From assembly GCA_009829735.1 (NCBI GenBank), contig CM020618.1, forward strand, positions 769,196 to 833,195: DNA of 64,000 nucleotides. Reading direction: 5' to 3'. A program made the translations under genes and the position numbers. The stretch comes from Pyropia yezoensis. Its lineage: Eukaryota > Rhodophyta > Bangiophyceae > Bangiales > Bangiaceae. The notes beneath the pieces were generated by a model. It saw nothing but the letters and a program-made list of their open reading frames with translations. It did not search any database and was not told the origin of the DNA. Positions 53,338 to 61,557 of the stretch are shown in pieces (the first letter of the stretch is position 1; each line of letters begins with the position of its first letter).

Positions 53338-56300
53338 TTGCCTGCTCAACCGGTAGCCGCCTGGACACCCTGTTTGTTCAAGGGGACCTTGCTCGTCCTG
53401 CGTAAGGAAAACCTCAAGATTAATGCTCGTATGCGTGTGGGGGATAGCCTCCCCCAAGCTGTTACGCCGGTGGTCGACACGGGAGCCGGACCAAGCGTCA
53501 TCACTGAGAACCTGTTACCTCCGGGCTGGCGTCGACATGCCTGGAGAGCGCCTACCAAGACCCGGGTTGTAGACGCATCAGGTCAAACCCTACGACCGCT
53601 TGGCCGTCTTCCCGTCGCCATCTATGTCAACAATGAACCAATGCTTTTTCCCTTTCTAGTAGTCAAGACCTTATCAGTCCCCCTCATCCTAGGCTGGGAC
53701 TTCCAGAAGCAGCATGTCAAGAGCATCCTACCCGGAGAAGGAAAGGTGCAGTTCAACCATGGGTTTGTGTCACCAGTGCTGGAGCACCTGGACACCAAGG
53801 TTCGTGTGGCCAAGAACCAGAAGGAACGCATCCCACCCTCTACCTTGACCCTCATCAAACCGGTGCTCCTACCTCCTCGCTCGGAGACCAAGGTTCAAGT
53901 CACGACCCGGACTGCAGGTCAATGCCTGATCTACGGACGCAAGGAATTTCTGGCGAAACACCGATTATACCTAGCCCACGGACATCACAAGAAGGTGGAG
54001 AGGCACACCCCGTTCTCGGTGCTGATCGTCAACGTGAGCCGGAAGCCAATAACCCTCGCCAAGGGCACTCGAGTTGGTACAGCAGAGCCTTACCGGGGGT
54101 CCGCCCGCGCTATGAGCAAGGAAGACCTCTTCAACCTGCAACAAGAGCTGGCATCCAACTTGACGGCCTTAGACGTATCTCCGGAACAAGAGCAGGCTGG
54201 CCGTACTACTCCGAAGCCGGAACAAGCACCGCCCGGGATGCCGAAGGTCAACCAAGAAAACGTCCCTCCCGACTTGAAGGAGGCACTGGAGAAGCTTCTC
54301 CAGGAATATCGGCACCTGTGGTCTGGAGAGCTGGGCAAGATGGACGCCACCCTACACCGGATTCAACTCAAGCCAGATGCCAAACCAGTGCACATGCACC
54401 CATACCGGGCTGGACCTCATCGCCGGGATGAGATTGAGAAGCAGGTTAACAAGATGCTCAAGATGGATGTTATCGAGCCGTCTGATGGCGAGTGGGCTTT
54501 CCCGGTGGTAGTCGTCCCGAAACCTGGCGGTCACTTCCGTTTCTGCGTTGACTACAGACGCCTGAACGAGATGACAGTCAAGGATGTATACCCGATACCC
54601 CGGATGGATGATTGCCTCGACTTTCTTGGTGATGCCACCCTCTTCTCGACGCTGGATTGTAATGCCGGTTACTGGCAGATCCCTCTGGCTGACGAGGACA
54701 AGGACAAGACTACCTTCACGTGCCACATGGGACTGTTCCGGTGCAAGCGTCTCCCTTTTGGTCTCACTAATGCTCCGGCAACCTTCCAGAGAGCCATCGA
54801 CATCATCCTGTCGGGGCTAAGGTGGAGAACATGTTTGGTCTACCTGGACGACATCATCGTTTTCTCCAAGACCCCAGCGGAACACCTGGAGCACCTTCGA
54901 GAGGTCCTGGCCCTCCTGTCCAAGGCTGGAGTTACCCTCAAGGCCGAGAAGTGCCACCTGTTTGAGACTGAGGTGGAGTACCTGGGGCACGTGCTGAGTC
55001 CGGGGGAGCTCCGAGTCAATGAGAAGAACATCAAGGCCCTCCGGCATGCACGGCAACCTAAAACCCAGACGGAACTCAAGAGCTTCCTGGGTATGTGCAA
55101 CGTCTACCGCCGGTTCGTACGGGACTACGCTCTGATTGCCCGGCCCTTGACCAAGCTTACTAGCAAGAAGCTTCCAGCACAACTCCCGGTGTTCGACGAG
55201 AAGCAGACAGCAGCCTTCGAAGAGCTCAAGAAGCGCCTGACCACCACTCCAGTACTGGCGTTACCCAAGCGGGAGGGTCAGTTTGTTCTGGAGACTGACG
55301 CCTGTGGCGTCCAGGTGGGGTGCTCACTACTCCAGCAACAACCTGATGGGCACTTCCTCCCGATAGGCTACTACAGTCGCGTCTTGACTCCAGCCGAGAA
55401 GAACTATTCCACGACCGAGCGCGAGTGCTTGGCGGTCGTCTGGGCTTGCTTCCTGTTACGTCCATATCTTGAAGGACAAGAGTTCCTCATCCGGACGGAC
55501 CACGCCAGTCTAAGGTGGCTGCTATGCATGGACAGCAGTCAAGGAAGGGTCGCCCGGTGGCGCCTACGCCTTTCGGAGTTCAAGTACAAGGTGTGCACCA
55601 GAGCAGGGAGGGAGCACCACTGCGCCGACACCATGTCCAGGCTGGAGACTCCTGCAGCCGATACCGGTCCTATCCCGGAGGAAATACCTTGCTTCATCCT
55701 CCCGAATGTCGGACGTGGCTGGCACGCTCCCCTGTACGAGACACCTGACGCTCATCAACCGGTAACCATTCACCGGATGCTGGAGGCACAATTGACGGAC
55801 CCTCAATGCTTGGAGCTTCGCCACCAAATGGACCTGAACCGGAACAGTCGCTTCTCCGAGTCTACAGACGGACTCCTGGTACGGGTGTCACCCTTCGATG
55901 GGGCAACTCAAGTCTACGTACCCCGGAGCCTACGGACTGACATCCTACGCCTGGAGCACTCGTCTCCCCAGGCCGGACATCCTGGTATCAATCGGATGTA
56001 TGCTTCCATGAGACGACATTATTACTGGGAAACCATGGCCAGTGACGTCCATAAGTGCCTGGAGGCTTGTATTTCTTGTGCAAGGAACCGGTTGTCCCAG
56101 AGGAAGAAGACTTCTAAGCTACGCCTATTCCCTGCGGCGGAGCCCTTTGCAAGCTTAAGCATGGACATCCTGGGGCCCCTACCTGAGACCTCCAGTGGCA
56201 ACATATACCTGCTCATCATTTGTGACCGGTTCTCCAAGTTCACTCGAGCAATCCCGTTGAGAACCATCACGGCTCTGGATGTCACGTCGGCCTTCTGCGA

Positions 56301-57333
56301 GTACTGGATAGCTGCCTACGGCCCTCCAGACTCCGTCTTAACCGACAACGGTCCCCAGTTTGCATCCCTGTTCTTCCAAGGAGTCTGTGACCTGATGGGC
56401 ATCAAGAACTTGTACACCACGACGTACCACCCTCAAACGAACGGTCAGGTGGAACGATTCAACCGGACCCTAGTGGACATGCTACGGCACTACGTGGAGG
56501 AGCACCAAGAAGACTGGGACGAGCTCCTGGCTGTCCTCACTCTAGCCTACAACTCCCGAGTTCACCGGACAACGGGAGTTGCTCCACTCGACTTTGTCAC
56601 CCCAAGGCGGCTGACCAACTTCTCCCTGGAAAGAATACCGGATGGTCTCCAGCCTGCACTGAAGTCAGGTCCCAAGGCAAAGGATGAGTTCCTGGAACAA
56701 CTAAAGCTCCTGCTCCCAAGAGTCAAGGAGTCAATCTCAAAGACCCAGGAGCGATACAAGCGGGACTATGACAAGGGTGTCCGGGAAAAGAACAAGGAAC
56801 TGGGTGGTGGCGACTGGGTTTTTGTGGACAACCATAGCAAGACCCGGGGGAAGCTGGACTCTAAGACGGATGGACCTTATGAGATTCTCAATACGGATGG
56901 CTGGACCTTCCTTCTAGACGTGGATGGCTCTCCGTACCGGGTGAGCAGCGACCATGTCACCCGAGCTCCACCGCCAAGCCAACGGGACTTGACCCGGCGT
57001 AAGCGGACTGCGATACCCTTGCTATCCCAAGAAGAAGGTCGGGAATTTGTCTACGTCAAGTTTGTCGACCATGCCTGGAGAGATGGACGCCTGTACCTGC
57101 GAGTACGCTGGTTCGGTTTCAACCCGGCAGATGATACCTGGGAACCCTCAAACCGGCTACCCATCGCGGACGTCTGTGCCTACACGCGACGGAACGGGAT
57201 TGAGGGCACTCCCGTGGCCAGAGCCGGCAAGATTCTGGAGTCGGACACGGAGGAGAACCAAGAGGACGGGGCCAACCAAGACCCTCGGGACGAGACGAGC
57301 TCACCCGCAACGGATGCGGAACAAGAGGATTGA
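53338..57333 (+). CDS. pol: Family C pol, 1331 aa, with chromodomain
   Basis: Protease DTGA is at residues 47-50, with the second motif PLILGWDF near 120. RT shows [37 protein letters not shown] and the catalytic VYLDDIIVFS near 502-505. RNase H shows FVLETDACGVQVGCSLL, YYSRVLTPAEKNYSTTEREC and HHCADTMSRL. Integrase has the zinc region (LEHSSPQAGHPG, then CISCARNR, about 871-920) and the DDE core: SMDILGPLP near 941, LTDNGPQFAS near 1000, QTNGQVERFNRT near 1035. The C-terminal chromodomain reads FVYVKFVDHAWRDGRLYL, RVRWFGFNPADDTWEPSNRL (about 1237-1290). All catalytic boxes are present and the frame is unbroken, so it looks whole. The actual start may lie upstream of this ATG. Confidence 0.96.
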   Translation: MPAQPVAAWTPCLFKGTLLVLRKENLKINARMRVGDSLPQAVTPVVDTGAGPSVITENLLPPGWRRHAWRAPTKTRVVDASGQTLRPLGRLPVAIYVNNEPMLFPFLVVKTLSVPLILGWDFQKQHVKSILPGEGKVQFNHGFVSPVLEHLDTKVRVAKNQKERIPPSTLTLIKPVLLPPRSETKVQVTTRTAGQCLIYGRKEFLAKHRLYLAHGHHKKVERHTPFSVLIVNVSRKPITLAKGTRVGTAEPYRGSARAMSKEDLFNLQQELASNLTALDVSPEQEQAGRTTPKPEQAPPGMPKVNQENVPPDLKEALEKLLQEYRHLWSGELGKMDATLHRIQLKPDAKPVHMHPYRAGPHRRDEIEKQVNKMLKMDVIEPSDGEWAFPVVVVPKPGGHFRFCVDYRRLNEMTVKDVYPIPRMDDCLDFLGDATLFSTLDCNAGYWQIPLADEDKDKTTFTCHMGLFRCKRLPFGLTNAPATFQRAIDIILSGLRWRTCLVYLDDIIVFSKTPAEHLEHLREVLALLSKAGVTLKAEKCHLFETEVEYLGHVLSPGELRVNEKNIKALRHARQPKTQTELKSFLGMCNVYRRFVRDYALIARPLTKLTSKKLPAQLPVFDEKQTAAFEELKKRLTTTPVLALPKREGQFVLETDACGVQVGCSLLQQQPDGHFLPIGYYSRVLTPAEKNYSTTERECLAVVWACFLLRPYLEGQEFLIRTDHASLRWLLCMDSSQGRVARWRLRLSEFKYKVCTRAGREHHCADTMSRLETPAADTGPIPEEIPCFILPNVGRGWHAPLYETPDAHQPVTIHRMLEAQLTDPQCLELRHQMDLNRNSRFSESTDGLLVRVSPFDGATQVYVPRSLRTDILRLEHSSPQAGHPGINRMYASMRRHYYWETMASDVHKCLEACISCARNRLSQRKKTSKLRLFPAAEPFASLSMDILGPLPETSSGNIYLLIICDRFSKFTRAIPLRTITALDVTSAFCEYWIAAYGPPDSVLTDNGPQFASLFFQGVCDLMGIKNLYTTTYHPQTNGQVERFNRTLVDMLRHYVEEHQEDWDELLAVLTLAYNSRVHRTTGVAPLDFVTPRRLTNFSLERIPDGLQPALKSGPKAKDEFLEQLKLLLPRVKESISKTQERYKRDYDKGVREKNKELGGGDWVFVDNHSKTRGKLDSKTDGPYEILNTDGWTFLLDVDGSPYRVSSDHVTRAPPPSQRDLTRRKRTAIPLLSQEEGREFVYVKFVDHAWRDGRLYLRVRWFGFNPADDTWEPSNRLPIADVCAYTRRNGIEGTPVARAGKILESDTEENQEDGANQDPRDETSSPATDAEQED

Positions 57334-57478
57334 GAAGAAGGGAACGGGTATATCAAGGATAACACGCAACGCAAGCATGGAACAATCAAGGAAAACAAGC
57401 ACCCGCTCGAGCAACCCTTCTCTCCGCCTCTTCCCTCCTCGCTTCTCCCAAGACCCTCACCCTCCCTGCCTCCAACTA
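57334..57478. other. Convergent intergenic stretch of family C
   Basis: 145 bases between the pol stop and the antisense ORF stop. It is C-rich with several CCTC runs. No clear hairpin like those of families A and B is seen. Confidence 0.5.
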
Positions 57479-59026
57479 CTACTCTCGGCGCGGACGCTGA
57501 GCCGCGGGAGTGTCCTCCGGCGCTATCTCCGCGGTACGACGGGAACCGGAGGAAGACGGGATGACGTAGTGCGGTGGACGCGGCGCATCCCGGTATGACG
57601 CCATCGGAGTAGTACCAGTAGTTGCCGGTGGCTCCCGCTCATCCAGATATGTCCGTCGGCGCCGCTGGAAGCCCGTGAAGGTCTCTGACCACTGCTGGGC
57701 CAGGCCATGCCGCGTCAAAGTCGCCAGAAGTTCGCCAACCACCGGGTTGTTCGACATCTGGCCGCTGTCCGCGCAAGCAAACACCCGGTCGACCACGTCG
57801 TTCAAGACACTGGCGTAAGTGCCCAGCACCAGGGAGGACCCGACGCCTTCAACCTGCACCGGAAGACGACCCAGCTGGTCTTCAATCATGCCGACGTCGT
57901 ACTGGTCGCATGTTGGACCACCTTGGTTCAGGTACCAGTCAGGCACCCGGAAGCGGGTGAGGCGCAGAGTCGGCGCCGGAATCTCGAACCGGCCCGAGGA
58001 TGACACTACCGGACGGTCCACAACGGCCCCCGAGACCGGAGTACCCAACTCCAGCGGAGGCACAGCGCCGCCGGCGTTGGAAGAAGGCGTCCGGGGTAGA
58101 GCGGCCGGAGTAATCGGCGACCGCACGGCCACTCCCAGACTCGCCGCAGACAAGCGCGGTGCCGGAGGAGCTTGAAGTACTGGCACAGCCGGAACAGGGC
58201 GCGGACGTGCCGGTGACGGTTCAGGCGAGGCGACCGGGGCGACAGGGGCAACCGGAGGAAGCGGAGCCGCCGCAGACGCCCGACCGACCGCCGCGGCCCA
58301 TCCCGACTCCTGCACCGGCGGTCCAACTGGCAGAAGATCAAGGGCGGCCGGAGCAGGAAAGCTACCTAGCTGCGGCCACGCCGGAAGCGGCGTCGCCAGC
58401 TGCACCTTAGCCGGAGAAGACTGGTAGACCACCTGCGCCCAACCGTAGCCATCCCGACGCGGGCGGTTCTGGTCGGCAATCGCGTTCAAGAAGTTCCGGT
58501 CATGCACCGGCACCAGACGCCGGAAGTCGATCATCGCCTGGAAGAGCTCCTTGTACTCCTCGTCCTGGCTGCACAGGAAGTCGACGGTCAACTTGTCGAC
58601 AATCCAGACCATCAGGAGGTCAGGGAGAAACCAAAGCCGGTTGGACACCAAGACCTCATGAAGCCAGTGGTTGGCCGCCAAGACTGTCATCTCGGACGTG
58701 TACATCATGTACGGGATTGAATGGAAGAAGCCCTTGATCGACGCCTGAGTCAAGGCGTCCAAGAAGTACCAGGTGCAAGGGATGCTGGAAGGAGCAAACC
58801 CGACCGGGATCTCGACTTCCTGCTGCTGCGGGATGACCTTGGGGTAGTATGCCGCCCGGTTAGCCTTGTCCAGCTTCCAGAACTCCTGGTGGTTGCAGCT
58901 TACAAGGAAGTCACGCTGACGCCCGCGTCGCTCACCCTGCTCCCGTGCCGGCGACAACTTGGAGTATTTCCGGGTCAAGAAAGGCGGCTCCAGAGCGACC
59001 ATGCTCGGACGGGGGTCGCAGTTCAA
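57479..59026 (-). CDS. Family C antisense ORF, 515 aa
   Basis: An open frame lies opposite to gag-pol between pol and the 3' LTR. The N-terminal half looks globular (DFLVSCNHQEFWK, YYPKVIPQQQEVEIPVGF at 60-77, HWLHEVLVSNRLWFLPDLLM). The middle is Ala/Pro-rich and the end has a helical block (SSLVLGTYASVLNDVVDRVF) and a basic tail. Related protein sequence continues upstream to ~59.7 kb in another frame (YSTVVGNAGAAQCQQDCMDL), so the antisense gene is longer than this ORF, with about one or two breaks or a splice. It resembles the family B ORF in the globular part and family A in the C-terminal block. No signal peptide, membrane helix or known domain. Confidence 0.7.
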   Translation of the reverse strand: MNCDPRPSMVALEPPFLTRKYSKLSPAREQGERRGRQRDFLVSCNHQEFWKLDKANRAAYYPKVIPQQQEVEIPVGFAPSSIPCTWYFLDALTQASIKGFFHSIPYMMYTSEMTVLAANHWLHEVLVSNRLWFLPDLLMVWIVDKLTVDFLCSQDEEYKELFQAMIDFRRLVPVHDRNFLNAIADQNRPRRDGYGWAQVVYQSSPAKVQLATPLPAWPQLGSFPAPAALDLLPVGPPVQESGWAAAVGRASAAAPLPPVAPVAPVASPEPSPARPRPVPAVPVLQAPPAPRLSAASLGVAVRSPITPAALPRTPSSNAGGAVPPLELGTPVSGAVVDRPVVSSSGRFEIPAPTLRLTRFRVPDWYLNQGGPTCDQYDVGMIEDQLGRLPVQVEGVGSSLVLGTYASVLNDVVDRVFACADSGQMSNNPVVGELLATLTRHGLAQQWSETFTGFQRRRRTYLDEREPPATTGTTPMASYRDAPRPPHYVIPSSSGSRRTAEIAPEDTPAAQRPRRE

Positions 59027-59773
59027 GCTTCCCGACCCCTTGAGCGCCTCGTCCCAGACCTTGAAGCGCCCGGTGGACGTACCCTTCCTCCTCCGGCCAC
59101 CGGAGAACGGACGCGGACACGCGACGCTCGGTCAAGGGTAGATCCAGTACCAGCGCGAAGGGGAGATCCTCCAGACGAGCAGCCCAAGAGGAACCCGAGA
59201 AGCTCTGGGAGCGGTCTTGTGCCAGGCGCATCTGGTCCGCCGTATGAAGACGTGCCTTGTCCATCTCGGTCAAGACCCCGCGCTGGAGTTCCTTGCGCCA
59301 GAGGTCCATGCAATCCTGCTGGCACTGGGCCGCGCCGGCGTTGCCAACCACCGTGGAGTAACGCCGGGCCGCCAGAGGGTCCTGCCCAAGGAGCATCTCC
59401 GGGAGACCCTCCGGGGGGGGCCTCGACCGGGTGCATCGCGGAAGCCGGGGGAACTCGATCCGTCCCCGCCGTGGCGACCGGCGCCGGCACCGACATCCGA
59501 GGAACCGGAGGCAGGAGAGGGGCACGACGACCCGAGTTCTCCTCCGCAACACTCGCCGCCGGAACCACGGGCCCAGCTTGGATCTCGGAACTGGACATAC
59601 CCGTCCAGACTCCGGGGAACGAGAGGGCCAAGGTGAAGGAGCGGAGGGGGGGGGGGGCAGAATCGGGGCAGGTGATCGTGACCGGGGTGAAGACGCTCGA
59701 CCTCGGCACCGGTGTGGACGTGCTCGAGGCTGTGCACGGTGGCACCTGGTTCGGCCCGAGGACGTGCCGGACT

Positions 59774-59783
59774 AGGGAGGGAG
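59774..59783 (+). promoter_or_regulatory. Polypurine tract of family C
   Basis: AGGGAGGGAG lies three bases before the 3' LTR start TGTAGCAT, the usual place of the plus-strand primer. Confidence 0.75.
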
Positions 59784-59786
59784 CTA

Positions 59787-60169
59787 TGTAGCATCCCTGG
59801 CCCCGACTTGGCGCCGACCCGGGACTACAACCAGAGGGCACCAGGTGCCAGAACACGCCCGCCGTGTGGCGATGGTTGGCGGCCGTGGCCCGTGCCCGGC
59901 ACTGGGATGCCGGTGGACTACGCTATCCACACGCGAGAGAGGGATTTCTGATGTGTTTTTTGCATATTTGTGAGGGACTTGATTTGAGAGAATTTGAGTG
60001 TGAGATTAGTGAGTGGGAATAGAATTAGTAGTGATAGTGGCCCCCGACCTGACGAGGTTAGACTCGGGTCGGGGCCACTCGGGGTTATGGGGGGGCTACC
60101 GGGCCAACGTGCCGGGGTTCCCCCAGATGCACGTTAAGAGGGACAGCGAGGCGCCCTCGGCCCGCGCCC
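59787..60169 (+). repeat. Family C 3' LTR, truncated by gap
   Basis: First 383 bases of the LTR. They match 50699 onward except for one extra C (GATGCCGG) and one extra T in the T run. The rest is in the gap. Confidence 0.9.
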
Positions 60170-60669
60170 NNNNNNNNNNNNNNNNNNNNNNNNNNNNNNN
60201 NNNNNNNNNNNNNNNNNNNNNNNNNNNNNNNNNNNNNNNNNNNNNNNNNNNNNNNNNNNNNNNNNNNNNNNNNNNNNNNNNNNNNNNNNNNNNNNNNNNN
60301 NNNNNNNNNNNNNNNNNNNNNNNNNNNNNNNNNNNNNNNNNNNNNNNNNNNNNNNNNNNNNNNNNNNNNNNNNNNNNNNNNNNNNNNNNNNNNNNNNNNN
60401 NNNNNNNNNNNNNNNNNNNNNNNNNNNNNNNNNNNNNNNNNNNNNNNNNNNNNNNNNNNNNNNNNNNNNNNNNNNNNNNNNNNNNNNNNNNNNNNNNNNN
60501 NNNNNNNNNNNNNNNNNNNNNNNNNNNNNNNNNNNNNNNNNNNNNNNNNNNNNNNNNNNNNNNNNNNNNNNNNNNNNNNNNNNNNNNNNNNNNNNNNNNN
60601 NNNNNNNNNNNNNNNNNNNNNNNNNNNNNNNNNNNNNNNNNNNNNNNNNNNNNNNNNNNNNNNNNNNNN
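60170..60669. other. Assembly gap, 500 N
   Basis: Fixed-size gap between family C and family A copy 2. The left side is LTR and the right side is mid-pol of another element. Confidence 0.99.
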
Positions 60670-60774
60670 GCCTGGTACCAGGTCTATACGATGTTGGGTT
60701 GCCCCAATGGTCCCCAAGGCCCCGCCTGTCCCACATAACGTCATGCTTTCTTAGCATCCGTCGTACCCCTTCGG

Positions 60775-61557
60775 CTACCGAAGGGGAAGGTGGTCGAGGT
60801 CAGCCTCGGCCAGTGCCTTCAAGGCCTCTTGGTCCTTTGGCGGCAGGTCCGCCGGAGCCGCCGATGGGTTAGGCTTCCCGTCATCGGGTTGCTGTCGCTC
60901 GGTGGTCTCGGCGACCGCCAGTACTTCAAGTGGTTCCACTTGACCTTCCTTATCAGGGGTAAGAATATCTCCTTCGTAGAGTTCGGCAATCCCGAGGATA
61001 GTTCCCTTCGGGAGGGTGACTGCCTTACGGCGGTAGTTCGCCATCACTAGGAGGGACGACCCTTCTGCTGGGAGGTCTATGAGACCGTTGGCCATGGTCA
61101 ACCCATGGCGCTTGTACGTCCGTAGGTTGGACTGGACTCTGCAGATGCCTGCGAGGTCGCAGTTAACCGGGAGGACTGTCTCTGACAACGGCTCAAAGCG
61201 AGTTCGCTTGGCCAACCGAAGTGTCTTCGGCTCGACGCTTGCGTACACCTCAGCCACGTTAACGTGGCTTCCTTGTAGCGTCAGGTCCCTGACGATAGCC
61301 GTATGTCCTCGCTTCGTCCCGTCGGCTTCTTGAAGCTCGACGGTCCTCCGGCCTGGCCGGATTGCATCAACGTGAACGTTGATGAAGGTGCACCCCAGTA
61401 TGCAGGGCACCGATAGCGTTTCACATACCAGGAAGTCAACTTCCGTGGTGAGATCCCGATGGTAACCTGCAGCGACATCGCTGCGGTCGTACGAATGAGT
61501 CGACCATTCGCGTCCTTGATGGTGGGTCCCCGAGTCACTCTGACTCGTGGAAGCCAC
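60775..61557 (-). CDS. Family A protease end and pol linker
   Basis: Contains LTTEVDFLVCETLSVPCILG (second protease motif), VKRTRF-like linker with LPVNCDLAGICRVQSNLRTY, and ALKALAEADLDHL near the RT start. Nearly identical to 3070-3750 of copy 1. It overlaps the end of the gag-protease ORF in another frame, so the copy is disturbed here or shifts frame. Confidence 0.75.
   Translation of the reverse strand: MASTSQSDSGTHHQGREWSTHSYDRSDVAAGYHRDLTTEVDFLVCETLSVPCILGCTFINVHVDAIRPGRRTVELQEADGTKRGHTAIVRDLTLQGSHVNVAEVYASVEPKTLRLAKRTRFEPLSETVLPVNCDLAGICRVQSNLRTYKRHGLTMANGLIDLPAEGSSLLVMANYRRKAVTLPKGTILGIAELYEGDILTPDKEGQVEPLEVLAVAETTERQQPDDGKPNPSAAPADLPPKDQEALKALAEADLDHLPLR

Larger units (their letters stand above)
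50699..60169 (+). mobile_element. Ty3/gypsy chromovirus family C, nearly whole
   Basis: Parts in order: 5' LTR (50699-51270), primer-binding site, gag (51485-53245), pol (53338-57333), an antisense ORF (57479-59026, with related sequence up to ~59.7 kb), polypurine tract, and a 3' LTR cut by the gap at 60170. Gag and pol are both open from end to end. It is inserted inside an LTR of the satellite array. The two LTRs differ by only about two one-base length changes over the 383 bp compared, so it is the youngest insertion in the window. The right flank is lost, so a target duplication cannot be checked. Confidence 0.93.

Noticed and set aside
57479-59026. Envelope gene of family C
   Set aside because: An env gene would lie in the same direction as gag-pol with a signal peptide and membrane anchor; this ORF is antisense and has neither.
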